DNA from: Planctomycetaceae bacterium
GTDB taxonomy: Bacteria; Planctomycetota; Planctomycetia; Pirellulales; Thermoguttaceae
Reading direction: 5' to 3'
Assembly (NCBI GenBank): GCA_021372005.1
Contig: JAJFVC010000021.1
Coordinates: forward strand, 26,374-90,373
Length of the DNA: 64,000 nucleotides
In this document: positions 51,262 through 60,304 of the stretch, in pieces
Numbering within the stretch: position 1 is the first letter of the stretch
How the letters are laid out: the number at the start of each line of letters is the position of its first letter
Position numbers and translations under genes: made by a program
Notes under the pieces: generated by a model
Database searches by the model: none
Told to the model about the DNA's origin: nothing
Seen by the model: only the letters and a program-made list of their open reading frames with translations

Positions 51262-52242
51262 ATGGCGTGGGATTACAGCGAGAAGACCAAACAACTCTTT
51301 ATGGACGCCGTGCACGGCAAACCGGGGACGCATCTGGGCGAAGTGGAAAATCCGGACGGACTGGGCGAACACGGCTCGTTGGCCTGCGGCGACGCCATCC
51401 GATTCACCTTCCGCGTCAAACGGCATCCGACCGACCCAACCAAAGACGTCATCACCGAGGCTCGCTATCTGACGTTCGGATGCACGTCGGCCATCGCGGC
51501 GTCCGAAGCCCTCTGCGCGATCATCGAGCAGGGCTGCTACACGCCGATCGAAGCGCTCAAAATCACCAACCAGGACATCGTCAAATATTTGGAAGGCCTG
51601 CCGCGTCAAAAGATCCACTGCTCGGTCATGGGCGCCGAAGCGCTCGAGGCGGCCGTGTTCAATTGGGCCCAACGGCGCGGCGTCGATCTGAAAAGCCTCG
51701 GCGTCGACCTGCACGCCGAAGAAAAATCCGACGGCCGAATCGTCTGCAAGTGTTTTTCGCTGAGCGAGCCGTACATCCGGCGGAAGATCAAGGAATTGAA
51801 TCTGCACACGATCGCCGAGATCACCGGCGCGATCAAGGCCGGCGGGGCGTGCATGTCGTGCCATCACGTGCCCGGCGGATTGCAAGATTTGCTGGACGAG
51901 ACGTGGGGCGCGAAATCGCCGCCGCCGAAGCCGGCCGTGCGGCTGCCGGTGCTCGGCGCGGCGCCGGTCGAAGCGGTCGAGCCCACAGGCCCGGCCGAGC
52001 CGCCGATGTCGACCTATCAGTTCGATAAAAAGATTGAAAACGCCGTTGAACAATACGTCCGGCCCATGCTGCGTCAGGACGGCGGCGACGTGGAGATCGT
52101 CGACATCAAAGGCACGTTGGTCTACTGCCGCCTGACCGGCGCGTGCCAAGGCTGCCAAAACGCCAGTCAAACATTGCGGATGCTGGTCGAACGAACGTTG
52201 AAGGAAATGGTGGACGAGCGGATTCGTGTCATTGACGTGTGA
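51262..52242 (+). CDS. nifU: NifU, three-domain iron-sulfur cluster scaffold
   Basis: 326 residues, full-length NifU. N-terminal IscU-like domain with Cys42, Asp44, Cys74 and Cys120 (SLACGDAI, TFGCTSAIAAS, KIHCSVMGAEALEAA), which assembles [2Fe-2S]/[4Fe-4S]. Central BFD-like [2Fe-2S] domain with C162-x-C164 (IVCKCF) and C197-x2-C200 (GGACMSC). C-terminal Nfu domain with the CxxC pair C295/C298 (LTGACQGCQN). A Pro-rich linker (~215-250) joins the last two. Cluster donor to Fe-S enzymes, with NifS as sulfur donor nine bases downstream. No nitrogenase genes are present, so it is probably the housekeeping Fe-S system (as in some bacteria lacking ISC/SUF). Confidence 0.95.
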   Translation: MAWDYSEKTKQLFMDAVHGKPGTHLGEVENPDGLGEHGSLACGDAIRFTFRVKRHPTDPTKDVITEARYLTFGCTSAIAASEALCAIIEQGCYTPIEALKITNQDIVKYLEGLPRQKIHCSVMGAEALEAAVFNWAQRRGVDLKSLGVDLHAEEKSDGRIVCKCFSLSEPYIRRKIKELNLHTIAEITGAIKAGGACMSCHHVPGGLQDLLDETWGAKSPPPKPAVRLPVLGAAPVEAVEPTGPAEPPMSTYQFDKKIENAVEQYVRPMLRQDGGDVEIVDIKGTLVYCRLTGACQGCQNASQTLRMLVERTLKEMVDERIRVIDV

Positions 52243-52251
52243 GGTTTTTTC

Positions 52252-53448
52252 GTGAACGTGGTTTATGTCGACAATAACGCCACCACGCCGGTGGCCCCCG
52301 AGGTCGTCGCGGCGATGGAGCCGTTTCTGACGACTGACTATTTCAACGCCAGCTCGATGTACGAGCCGGCCCGCAAGGTGGCCCACGCCATCGCGGACGC
52401 CCGCCAGACGACCGCGCGGTTTTTCGGACTTTCCGATCCCGGCGAGATCGAGTTCACCAGTTGTGCCTCGGAAAGCGACAATGCGGCGATTTTCGGCGTG
52501 GTCCGGGCCAATCCCAATCGCCGACACATCGTCACCACCGCGGTCGAGCATCCGGCCGTGCTGGAGGTGTGCCGCGAGCTGGCCCGCATGGACTACGACG
52601 TCACATTCCTGAGCGTCGATCGCCAGGGCAATCTCGACCTCGGCGAATTCATCCGCGCGCTGCGGCCCGACACGCTGCTGGTCACCATCATGCACGCCAA
52701 CAACGAGACCGGCGTGGTGTTTCCGATCGAGCAGCTTTCGCGGCTGACCAAAGAGACGGACCCGGCGATCATTTTCCACACCGACGCGACGCAATCGGTC
52801 GGCAAGATACCGATCGACCTGCGCCGCGATTTTCCAAACGTCGATCTGCTGTCGTTCTCGGGCCACAAGATCCACGCCCCGAAAGGCGTCGGCGCGTTGT
52901 ATCTCAAACGCGGCGTGCGATGCCGTCCCTATCTGATCGGCGGCCACCAGGAGTCCGGGCGTCGGGCGGGCACGGAAAACGTGCCATACATCGTCGGACT
53001 GGCCAAATCGCTGGAGTTGGCCGCCGCGGGGTTCGACGACGAGAACACGCGCGTCCGCGGCATGCGCGATCGGCTCGAACGCGAGATCGAGCGTCGCGTG
53101 CCGTACATCGAGGTAAACGGCCGCGGCGCGCCACGACTGCCCAACACGTTGAACGTCTCGTGCCACTGCGTCGAGGGCGAGTCGCTGCTGTTTCAGATGA
53201 ACGAATACGGCATCTGCGCCTCGAGCGGCTCGGCCTGCACGTCGGGCTCGCTGGAGCCGTCGCACGTGTTGCGGGCCATGCAGGTTCCCGAGGCCGCCGT
53301 ACAGGGTTCGATCCGTTTCAGCTTCAGCCGCTACAACACCGAGGCGGACGTCGACCGCATCGTCGAGGTGTTTCCCGAAATGGTCGCCAACGTGCGGCGT
53401 CTTTCGCCCTATTGGGACCAGGCGGCCGGCGCGCCGCGCGGGGTCTGA
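52252..53448 (+). CDS. nifS: Cysteine desulfurase NifS
   Basis: 398 residues, fold-type I PLP enzyme, group I desulfurase. VVYVDNNATTPVAPEVVAAM at the start; TTAVEHPAVLEVC; TIMHANNETGV; FHTDATQSVGK; the PLP Lys206 in LSFSGHKIHAPKG; RRAGTENVPYIVGL; and the active Cys329 in ICASSGSACTSGS. It abstracts sulfur from cysteine and passes it to NifU. GTG start, GAGGT upstream, nine bases after nifU, so they form one operon. HisCVEGES is the usual substrate loop. Confidence 0.95.
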   Translation: MNVVYVDNNATTPVAPEVVAAMEPFLTTDYFNASSMYEPARKVAHAIADARQTTARFFGLSDPGEIEFTSCASESDNAAIFGVVRANPNRRHIVTTAVEHPAVLEVCRELARMDYDVTFLSVDRQGNLDLGEFIRALRPDTLLVTIMHANNETGVVFPIEQLSRLTKETDPAIIFHTDATQSVGKIPIDLRRDFPNVDLLSFSGHKIHAPKGVGALYLKRGVRCRPYLIGGHQESGRRAGTENVPYIVGLAKSLELAAAGFDDENTRVRGMRDRLEREIERRVPYIEVNGRGAPRLPNTLNVSCHCVEGESLLFQMNEYGICASSGSACTSGSLEPSHVLRAMQVPEAAVQGSIRFSFSRYNTEADVDRIVEVFPEMVANVRRLSPYWDQAAGAPRGV

Positions 53449-53533
53449 GTTGGGGTCGCCTGCCGTCGACTGCGTCGCTATAATGGGACGTTCCCCGTTG
53501 GATGGACCAATTTTTTTGCCATGGCAGGTTCCT

Positions 53534-55732
53534 ATGAGCTCGGTTGAAACCGCCCCTGAACGTGCGCCGCAACGTCCTGCGGCGTTTGGACTTACAGCTG
53601 AAACACTTTACGACAAGTGCGTCGCTCTGGCCAGAAATCTCTGGTGGAGCTGGCACGCCGAAGTGATCAATCTGTTCCGCGATCTCGACCCGATCCGCTG
53701 GCGACAGTTGGACCACAACCCGATCGCATTGCTGTCGGAGTTCACCCCTGAACGGCTGGAGATGCGGGCCTCGGAGTTGGTCCTCTACAGCCGCATCAAT
53801 CAGGCCTATCGCCGGCTGAAGGAGTATCTGACCGAAACGCCCGCCTGGGGCCGCACCCACAGCGGCGTGTTGGGTTCGATGCCGGTGGCCTATTTTTCGC
53901 TCGAGTTCGGCGTCCATGAGTCCGTCCCGATCTACTCGGGCGGCCTGGGCGTGCTGTCGGGCGACCACATCAAAAGCGCCAGCGGGTTGGGCGTGCCGCT
54001 GGTGGCCGTCGGACTGTTTTACGACCAGGGCTATTTCAAGCAACACCTAGACATCAACGGCTGGCAAAGCGAAGAATATCTGGACACGAAAGTCGAAAAC
54101 CTGCCGATGGAGCCCGCCCTGGGCGCCGACGGCAAACCGATCACCGTGCGGATCGACACCCGAACCGGCAAGCTGCTGGCCAAAGTCTGGCTGATGCGCG
54201 TCGGACGGGTGCGGCTGTACTTGTTGGATTGCGACGTGCCGGGCAACAGCCCCGAAGACCGCGAATTGACCGCCCGGCTCTACGGCGGCGACAATCGCAC
54301 CCGTGTGCGCCAGGAACTGGTGGCCGGCGTGGGCGGCATCCGCGCTCTGCGAGCTCTTGGCATCACGCCCGGCGTCTATCATTTGAACGAAGGTCACAGC
54401 GCGTTCGCTACGCTCGAGGCCATTCGGATGCGGATGAAAGACGACGGCGTGAGCTTCGACGCCGCGCTGCGCGAAGTGGCCCAACACACGGTCTTTACGA
54501 CCCACACGCCCGTGCCCGCCGGTCACGACCGGTTCGATCGCAATCTGATCGAAGAACACCTCGGACCGCTGCGCGACGAGTTGGGCATCTCGACCGAACA
54601 GTTGATGGGCATGGGACGCGTCGAGCCGCAAAACGAACACGAAACGTTCTGTATGACCGTGCTAGGCCTCAAGCTGTCGCGCAAGGCCAACGCGGTAAGC
54701 AGTCTGCACGGGCATGTGACTCGGCGCATGTGGGCCCACCTGTGGCCGTGGCGCGTCGAGGAGGAAATTCCCATCGGCCACATTACCAACGGCGTCCATA
54801 TCGAAAGCTGGCTGGCCTGGCAGATGCAGCAGCTTTACGACCGATACTTCCCGGCCAATTGGATGCGTCGGATGGGCGAGCCCGACGTCTGGCAAACCAT
54901 TTTCGAGATCGATCCCGGCGAGCTTTGGGAGACGCACTACGCGTTGAAAAATCTGTTGCTGGCGTTTGTGCGCCGTCGCGTGAGCCGACAATGTCGCCGC
55001 CGCGGCGAGAGCGACGAGGCGGTCGAGGCGGCCCGAAACATTTTGGACCCCAACATTCTGACAATCGGCTTTGCCCGGCGGTTCGCCACGTACAAGCGGG
55101 CCACCATGATCCTCGGCGACCTCGACCGTCTGGCGGCGATGGTGAACGATCCTCAGCGGCCGCTCCAGATCATCTTCGCCGGCAAGGCCCATCCGGCCGA
55201 CGAGCCCGGCAAGCAATTGATCCAGCGGATCGCCAACCTGCGGCACGACCCGCGGTTCGCCAACCGCATCGCTTTCGTCGAGGACTACGACATCAACGTA
55301 TGCCGGCATCTGATCCAAGGCGTCGACGTGTGGCTGAACAATCCGCGGCGACCGCTGGAGGCCTCGGGCACGAGCGGCCAAAAGGCCGTGCTCAACGGCG
55401 CGTTGAACCTGTCGGTCCTCGACGGTTGGTGGGCCGAGGCCTACGACGGCGCCAACGGGTTCGCCATCGGCAAGGGCGCCTCGCACGTCGACGACCGCGT
55501 GACCGACGCCCGCGACTCGGCCGACCTGTATCGCACGTTGTGCGAGGAAGTGATTCCGCTGTACTACGATCACGACGTCGACGGCCTGCCTCGCAATTGG
55601 ATCAAGCGGATGATGAACTCGATCAGCTCCCTGGCGTGGCGGTTCAGCGCCGCCCGCATGGTGGCCGACTACGTGCGTCACACCTATTTGCCGGCTTCCG
55701 GCGGACTCAGTTGCGACATGAGCGTGAAGTGA
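53534..55732 (+). CDS. glgP: Alpha-glucan (glycogen/starch) phosphorylase
   Basis: 732 residues. It phosphorolyses alpha-1,4-glucans to glucose 1-phosphate. Motifs: VALARNLWWSWHAEVINLFRDLDP (short-form GlgP opening), VAYFSLEFGVHESVPIYSGGLGVLSGDH, YHLNEGHSAFATLEAIR, TTHTPVPAGHDRF, ITNGVHIESW, ARRFATYKRATMI, IFAGKAHPAD and the PLP-Lys region TSGQKAVLNGALNLSVLDGWW. The pattern fits the alpha-glucan phosphorylase family of the Thermus/archaeal short type rather than the mammalian one. ATG at 53534, 29 codons into an ORF that starts with non-homologous sequence; AGGTTCC precedes it. Co-directional with the next two genes, of which the last acts on phosphohexoses. Confidence 0.9.
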   Translation: MSSVETAPERAPQRPAAFGLTAETLYDKCVALARNLWWSWHAEVINLFRDLDPIRWRQLDHNPIALLSEFTPERLEMRASELVLYSRINQAYRRLKEYLTETPAWGRTHSGVLGSMPVAYFSLEFGVHESVPIYSGGLGVLSGDHIKSASGLGVPLVAVGLFYDQGYFKQHLDINGWQSEEYLDTKVENLPMEPALGADGKPITVRIDTRTGKLLAKVWLMRVGRVRLYLLDCDVPGNSPEDRELTARLYGGDNRTRVRQELVAGVGGIRALRALGITPGVYHLNEGHSAFATLEAIRMRMKDDGVSFDAALREVAQHTVFTTHTPVPAGHDRFDRNLIEEHLGPLRDELGISTEQLMGMGRVEPQNEHETFCMTVLGLKLSRKANAVSSLHGHVTRRMWAHLWPWRVEEEIPIGHITNGVHIESWLAWQMQQLYDRYFPANWMRRMGEPDVWQTIFEIDPGELWETHYALKNLLLAFVRRRVSRQCRRRGESDEAVEAARNILDPNILTIGFARRFATYKRATMILGDLDRLAAMVNDPQRPLQIIFAGKAHPADEPGKQLIQRIANLRHDPRFANRIAFVEDYDINVCRHLIQGVDVWLNNPRRPLEASGTSGQKAVLNGALNLSVLDGWWAEAYDGANGFAIGKGASHVDDRVTDARDSADLYRTLCEEVIPLYYDHDVDGLPRNWIKRMMNSISSLAWRFSAARMVADYVRHTYLPASGGLSCDMSVK

Positions 55733-55739
55733 CCCTATC

Positions 55740-56315
55740 ATGAACGTTCTGGTTTTGATCGGCCATCAACGGCCCGGCAGCTTTTGCCACGCCATCGCGG
55801 ACACGGCGGTTCAGGAGCTCAAGTCGCTCGGACACGAGGTGATTTTTCACGATCTCTACGCCGAGCATTTTGACCCGATCCTGCCGGACTCGGAAATTCC
55901 ACGCGGCAGCTCGCTCGATCCGATCGTCGCGCAGCATTGCCGCGAGGTCACTGCGGCGGACGCCTACTTGATCGTGCATCCGAACTGGTGGGCGATGCCG
56001 CCGGCGGTGTTGAAGGGCTGGATCGACCGCGTCTGGCGGCAAGGCGTCATTTATCGGTTCGGACCCGCCGGGGTCGAATCGCTGGTGGCCGGCCGCAAAG
56101 CCGTCGTGTTCACCACGTCGAACACACCCCGCGAGGACGAGCTGCGCATGTTCGGCGATCCGTTGGAAAATCTCTGGAAAGCGTGCGTCTTCAACTTCGT
56201 CGGCATCCACGATTTCGTCCGACGCAACTTCGAGTCGATCATCATGAGCACGCCCGAGCAGCGTCAGGCGTGGCTCCAGGAGGTCCGCACGATCGTCCGC
56301 GAACGTTTTTCTTGA
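55740..56315 (+). CDS. NAD(P)H:quinone oxidoreductase-like flavodoxin-fold protein
   Basis: 191 residues. MNVLVLIGHQRPGSFCHAIADTAV (FMN/FAD-binding loop), HDLYAEHFDPIL, ADAYLIVHPNWWAMPPAVLKGWIDRVW (the hallmark P.WW..P..LKG..DR segment) and VFTTSNTPREDELRMFG. This is the KefF/MdaB/NQO1-like family reducing quinones by two electrons. It lies seven bases after the phosphorylase gene, so it is co-transcribed. The exact substrate is not predictable. Confidence 0.85.
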   Translation: MNVLVLIGHQRPGSFCHAIADTAVQELKSLGHEVIFHDLYAEHFDPILPDSEIPRGSSLDPIVAQHCREVTAADAYLIVHPNWWAMPPAVLKGWIDRVWRQGVIYRFGPAGVESLVAGRKAVVFTTSNTPREDELRMFGDPLENLWKACVFNFVGIHDFVRRNFESIIMSTPEQRQAWLQEVRTIVRERFS

Positions 56316-56354
56316 CGCCACGTTAGGTCAACAAAACGAAAGGACTAAAAAATC

Positions 56355-57698
56355 TTGGCCGAACCGATCATCAGCGTTTCCGGATTGCGGGGAGTGGTGG
56401 GCGACACGTTGACGCCGCCGGTGGCGATGCGCTACGCCGCGGCTTTTTCGGCCGGTTTGCCGCCGGGCGACGTTTTGATCGGACGCGACAGCCGACCGTC
56501 GGGCCGAATGCTTTCGCTGGCCGTGCAGTCGGCTTTGCAGGCCTTGGGCCGCACGACGATCGACGCCGGCATCGTGGCCACGCCGACCGTGGGCGTGCTT
56601 CTGCGAAAATACGGCGCCGTCGGGGGCATCCAAATCACCGCGAGCCACAATCCGCCGCCCTACAACGGGCTCAAGCTGTTTTCGGCCGATGGTCGCGTGA
56701 TTCCCGCCGGACCGGGCCGCGACGTGCTCGACCGCTATCGCAACGGCTCGCCCACATGGCAACCGCAAGAGCGCGTCGGCGGCGGCCAGCGATGCGACGA
56801 AACCATCACGACCCATTTGCTGGCCGTGCTGGCCACGGTCGACGCCGAACGGATTCGCCGTTGCCGGTTCCGCGTGGTGTTGGACAGCAACCACGGCGCG
56901 GGCGGCATCTTGGGCCGACGACTGCTGCACGAGTTGGCCTGTCGATTCACGATTCTGGGCGAGGAGCCCGACGGACAGTTCGCTCATCCCGCCGAGCCGA
57001 CCGCCGAAAATCTCGCCGGCGTGCTGACGGCCGTGACCGACGCGGGGGCGGACGTCGGATTCTGCCAAGACCCGGACGCCGATCGGTTGGCGGTGATCGA
57101 CCGCTCCGGACGCTACGTCGGCGAAGAATACACGCTGGCCATGTGCGTCGATCACGTGCTGCGGGAGCGCAAGGGCCCGATCGCGGCCAACTGCGCCAGC
57201 AGCCGGATGGCCGAAGACATCGCCCAACGCTACGGCGTGCCGTTTTTCCGCTCGGCCGTGGGCGAAGCGAACGTGGTTGACGCCATGTTGGCCCATCAAG
57301 CCGTTTTCGGCGGCGAAGGCAACGGCGGCCCAATCGATCCGCGCGTCGGCTACGTGCGCGACAGTTTCGTCGGCATGGCGTTGCTGTTGGACGCGATGGC
57401 TGCCCGCGAGATGCCGATCGGCGCGTTGGCCGACGAGTTGCCGCGCTACGAAATCGTCAAAACGAAGGTGTCGCTGCCGCCTGAAAAGCTGCCCGCGTCG
57501 CTCGACGCGCTGGAACGGCGCTTTACGGACGCCAAAACCGACCGGCTCGACGGCCTGCGGATGGATTGGCCGGACCGATGGCTGTTGGTGCGCGGCAGCA
57601 ACACCGAGCCGATCGTCCGGGCGATCGCCGAGGCCCCGACCCGCGAAGAAGCCGCCGCGTTGTGCCGCTCGGCCGCCGAGACGTTGACCACGGTTTGA
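56355..57698 (+). CDS. Phosphohexomutase (GlmM/phosphomannomutase family)
   Basis: 447 residues, alpha-D-phosphohexomutase superfamily. ISVSGLRGVVGDTLTP (substrate loop), GRDSRPSG, the phosphoserine loop TASHNPPPYNGLKL (Ser97), the Mg site QDPDADRLAVID, sugar-binding loop GEGNGGPIDP and the phosphate loop RGSNTEPIVRAIAEAP. GEGNGG rather than GEMSG or GEQSGH favours phosphoglucosamine/phosphomannomutase relatives. Starts with TTG, with AGGA ten bases upstream. Forty bases after the oxidoreductase. Together with GlgP it could feed glucose 1-phosphate into hexose-phosphate metabolism (inference). Confidence 0.88.
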   Translation: MAEPIISVSGLRGVVGDTLTPPVAMRYAAAFSAGLPPGDVLIGRDSRPSGRMLSLAVQSALQALGRTTIDAGIVATPTVGVLLRKYGAVGGIQITASHNPPPYNGLKLFSADGRVIPAGPGRDVLDRYRNGSPTWQPQERVGGGQRCDETITTHLLAVLATVDAERIRRCRFRVVLDSNHGAGGILGRRLLHELACRFTILGEEPDGQFAHPAEPTAENLAGVLTAVTDAGADVGFCQDPDADRLAVIDRSGRYVGEEYTLAMCVDHVLRERKGPIAANCASSRMAEDIAQRYGVPFFRSAVGEANVVDAMLAHQAVFGGEGNGGPIDPRVGYVRDSFVGMALLLDAMAAREMPIGALADELPRYEIVKTKVSLPPEKLPASLDALERRFTDAKTDRLDGLRMDWPDRWLLVRGSNTEPIVRAIAEAPTREEAAALCRSAAETLTTV

Positions 57699-57717
57699 TG
57701 GGTGGAACCGGCGGCGG

Positions 57718-57930
57718 TCAGACCCACCAGTTCATCGCTTCCAGTACGACGAAGACGGCGAACATGAAGCCGAGAATCCAGACGGCCACGCGGCCCGCGT
57801 GAAGCAGGATCGGCTGCATCCGTTCGTGCCGGGTGGCGGCGTACACCAGGCTGATCGCCGCGACGGCGGGCAGGATGTACCAGAAGTCGGCGTGCCAGAG
57901 GTTTGCGACGGCCAGCGGCAATTCATGCAT
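57718..57930 (-). CDS. Small two-helix membrane protein
   Basis: 70 residues, two predicted membrane helices (FWYILPAVAAISLVYAA, AGRVAVWILGFMFAVFVVLEAMNWW) separated by a basic loop (TRHERMQPILL). Not recognised. The gene overlaps the end of the upstream DUF6677-like gene by eight bases. AGGA lies eight bases before the ATG at 57930; an ATG five codons upstream is also possible. Likely co-expressed and interacting with that neighbour. Confidence 0.62.
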   Translation of the reverse strand: MHELPLAVANLWHADFWYILPAVAAISLVYAATRHERMQPILLHAGRVAVWILGFMFAVFVVLEAMNWWV

Positions 57931-58501
57931 GAGATCGGTCCTCATCGTCTTTCTTGCCCGTCGGCGCGGATGCGACCGGACCGGCCCAGGCGTCGTAAAT
58001 CGCCAGCACGTTCAACAGCCCGGCGATCATGGTGAAGAAGCCGGCCAGCTCGAAATAGTGGTCCATGTGGTAGAGGTCGTTCGGCGTCGGCTGGTCGGCG
58101 TTGGGATCGCCGTCGGGCAGCGGGGCCTCGGGCAGTCGCGGCGGCGCCATCAATCCGTTCCACCACACCTTGCGATGGTTGGCCATCCGATTGGCCTGGA
58201 TCAGGGCGGGCAAGGCCGGCGCGCCGACGCCGATCTGGCATAGATAGGCCAAGCGATGATCGCCGTCGCGCCAGGAGAAATAGACCGCACGACCCCATCC
58301 GATCGTGCCGGGTCCGTCGAGGCATTTGTCGCGGCTGCTGCTGAGATAGAGCCCCAGCAGAAACAGGCCCATGATGCAGCAGAAATACAAAACGGCCTTC
58401 GCCCGGCGTCCTTGATACCAATGCCCCAGCCCGGGCAACAACCACGCCAAGAAAGCGGCCAACGCCGGCTCTTTCAGGTCAACGGTCTGCGAATCGTCCA
58501 T
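57923..58501 (-). CDS. DUF6677-like membrane protein
   Basis: 192 residues. The N-terminal hydrophobic hairpin EPALAAFLAWLLPGLGHWYQGRRAKAVLYFCCIMGLFLLGLYL resembles TM2/DUF6677-type proteins (A.LAWL.PG.GH.Y.GR..K). A central loop follows, then a third helix (FFTMIAGLLNVLAIYDAWAG) at the C terminus. Probably an inner-membrane assembly or regulatory protein; no catalytic motif. It lies 22 bases after a URO-D-family gene and overlaps the next small membrane gene. Confidence 0.62.
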   Translation of the reverse strand: MDDSQTVDLKEPALAAFLAWLLPGLGHWYQGRRAKAVLYFCCIMGLFLLGLYLSSSRDKCLDGPGTIGWGRAVYFSWRDGDHRLAYLCQIGVGAPALPALIQANRMANHRKVWWNGLMAPPRLPEAPLPDGDPNADQPTPNDLYHMDHYFELAGFFTMIAGLLNVLAIYDAWAGPVASAPTGKKDDEDRSHA

Positions 58502-58523
58502 GACGAAAGTTCCACATCTTGAT

Positions 58524-59540
58524 TCAGGCCCGCATCGGCAGCGGCGCCAGCCACTGCTCGAACAGCGAGGCGATGGTCTGGACCCGAACGCCGGGATCCC
58601 ATTGGCATTGGGCGATTACACCGCCGCCGCCGAAATCCAACGCACGGCGGACGGCCAACACCGAATCGCGGAACTGCTCGGGCGAGCCGGGGGTGTGCAG
58701 CAGGTGAGGGTCCATGCCGCCCCAAAACGTCACCCGGCCGCGATACCGCTTGGCCAACCGCTCGACGTCCATCAAATGCAACTGCCAATGAATCGCGTCG
58801 ATCCCCAGTTTGACCAAATCGCCGCTAATGTCAAGGATGTTGCCGGCCGATCGGAAGAAAACGAACTTATCTTTCGCGTGGAGAATGTCGCAATAATCGC
58901 GATACAGGGGTCGGAAAATCTCCCGCCACATCTCCGCGGCGACCAACAGCCCGTCCGACGCGCCCCAGTCGTCGCGGAACATCACTCCGTCGACGTCCGT
59001 GGCGGCCCACAGTTCGAGCTCCTTGCACGCCGTCTCGTGCAACGTGGCCAACAGCGCCCGGGTGTCCTTCGAACCGCGCGCCAGATCGACCAGCGCCGCT
59101 TCCGGGCCCCGCAACGCCCGAAGCCGATCGAACGGCCGGACCTCGGACCACGCCAGCACGAACCGATGGGTGGCCTGGCAACTTTTGTTCACTTTGGCGA
59201 ATCGGGCCCGATCCAACAGATCCGCGGGCGGCTGAAACGCGGCCGATCGACCGGCTTCGGCCAGCGGCGACGATTTCAACTCCGGCGTCGCATCCGGCGT
59301 CGCGGCGCGCCAAACGCAACCCCAGGCGTCGGTGAAGTCGCCCGACTTGTCGTGTTTTGCGGGCTTTTTAACGTGCGGCGGCGAAATCTCCGGCTGCACC
59401 AGATCGCTTGGATAGCGAATATTGATTTCGGCCAACTCCTCGGCGTGAATCGAGCCTTCGGTCGGAAGCCAGAGGTCTCGTGGAACGCGAGGAACGGATT
59501 CGTGATTGAGAGTTTTTATGACCAGTTCGCGCGACGTCAT
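58524..59540 (-). CDS. Uroporphyrinogen decarboxylase-family protein (second in window)
   Basis: 338 residues, URO-D superfamily. RELVIKTLNHESVPRVPRDLWLPTEG opens like other members (R.LV...L.H..P.R.P.D.W). The centre has DVDGVMFRDDWGASDGLLVAAEMWREIFRPLYRDYCDILH, FFRSAGNILDISGDLVKLGIDAIHWQ and FWGGMDPHLLHTPGSPEQFRDSV, the metal and barrel segments of this branch. HemE substrate residues are not evident; it is likely a methyltransferase-like or sugar-locus homologue. Distinct from the copy at 42 kb (338 versus 419 residues). Followed by the DUF6677-like and small membrane genes on the same strand. Confidence 0.75.
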   Translation of the reverse strand: MTSRELVIKTLNHESVPRVPRDLWLPTEGSIHAEELAEINIRYPSDLVQPEISPPHVKKPAKHDKSGDFTDAWGCVWRAATPDATPELKSSPLAEAGRSAAFQPPADLLDRARFAKVNKSCQATHRFVLAWSEVRPFDRLRALRGPEAALVDLARGSKDTRALLATLHETACKELELWAATDVDGVMFRDDWGASDGLLVAAEMWREIFRPLYRDYCDILHAKDKFVFFRSAGNILDISGDLVKLGIDAIHWQLHLMDVERLAKRYRGRVTFWGGMDPHLLHTPGSPEQFRDSVLAVRRALDFGGGGVIAQCQWDPGVRVQTIASLFEQWLAPLPMRA

Positions 59541-59660
59541 CGGAAAATGCCGGGTTGCAAGTCTTGATCGAATCGGAACACGACCGCGACCGGGGGGGCC
59601 GCCGGTTTTGGAAAATTACATCACGCTACACGCGACGTCAACGGGTCGGCCAAGAATTCT

Positions 59661-59689
59661 TTGACTCCCCCCATTTGGCGAACTATAGT
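59661..59689 (+). promoter_or_regulatory. Promoter of the 59.7 kb small gene
   Basis: TTGACT (59661-59666), 17-base spacer, TATAGT (59684-59689), close to the sigma-70 consensus. The transcript would start ~27 bases before the ATG at 59723 and include its GGAGGAG site. The best promoter in the window. Confidence 0.75.
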
Positions 59690-59722
59690 TACCTAGAACG
59701 CTTCGTCGGAGGAGTTGCCCCC

Positions 59723-60142
59723 ATGAACTTATTTTCCAAGCGGAAAGACCTCCGGGCTCAAAATTTCCTGCTGAAACTGGTCAACAACCACTGCCAAGGG
59801 CGAGCTGCCCTGCTGGACGACGTTCGGACGGACAGCCGGGTCAATCTGACGCTGGTCGTCTGGATCGTGCCGATCGAAAACGGCCAACTCCAATTCAAAC
59901 AAGCGTTTACGGCGGTGACGAAGGAGTTTTCCTGCACCGGCGCGGCCGTAGTGCTCGATCGGCAGCGGGGGCTGGACCAAGCGATCCTGGGATTCTTCTT
60001 CGAGGGCGAGATGGTCTTCCTCCGCGCGCAGGCCAAGCATCTCAACCCGATGGGCGGCGGTTTCTTCCAACTCGGCTTTCAGGTGCTCGAACTTGTTTCG
60101 ACCGGCGACTATCCCGAACTGGCGTCGATCGGGCTGCAGTGA
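59723..60142 (+). CDS. Small cytoplasmic protein, unknown function (PilZ-like?)
   Basis: 139 residues. The N-terminal helix (NLFSKRKDLRAQNFLLKLVNNHCQG) is followed by a beta-rich domain: RVNLTLVVWIVPIENGQ, AFTAVTKEFSCTGAAVVLD, ILGFFFEGEMVFLRAQAKHLNPMGGGFFQLGFQVLELV. The pattern S.TG..V.L followed by a barrel-like strand series faintly resembles PilZ (c-di-GMP) domains, but the RxxxR motif is not clear. GGAGGAG lies eight bases before the ATG. Single-gene unit with a strong promoter, convergent with the small NSS accessory gene. Confidence 0.65.
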   Translation: MNLFSKRKDLRAQNFLLKLVNNHCQGRAALLDDVRTDSRVNLTLVVWIVPIENGQLQFKQAFTAVTKEFSCTGAAVVLDRQRGLDQAILGFFFEGEMVFLRAQAKHLNPMGGGFFQLGFQVLELVSTGDYPELASIGLQ

Positions 60143-60148
60143 ACAGGG

Positions 60149-60304
60149 TCAGTCTTTTTCGATATCCGGCGTCTCGATGTCGGCCTGCGAATGCAGCCGT
60201 TCAGTGGAGCCCGGAGTGGCCATCACCTTGTAGACGCACCACGCCAGCAGCAACATGGCGCCGCCGACCCCGATCGTCATCGCGATCCAACCGCCGCACG
60301 TCAT
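60149..60304 (-). CDS. Small accessory membrane protein of the NSS symporter
   Basis: 51 residues. A single membrane helix near the N terminus (GGWIAMTIGVGGAMLLLAWC), then a short basic turn (VYKVMATPGSTER) and an acidic tail (ADIETPDIEKD). Its ATG overlaps the TGA of the NSS transporter (ATGA at 60304-60301), which implies coupled translation. This is the position and layout of MetS-type small subunits of bacterial NSS transporters, such as the methionine/alanine importer MetPS of Corynebacterium (family knowledge). It would form a complex with the symporter. Confidence 0.7.
   Translation of the reverse strand: MTCGGWIAMTIGVGGAMLLLAWCVYKVMATPGSTERLHSQADIETPDIEKD

Noticed and set aside
50998..53265. 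755-codon minus-strand ORF across sixA/nifU/nifS
   Set aside because: Shadow of strongly supported plus-strand genes; no family or start site.
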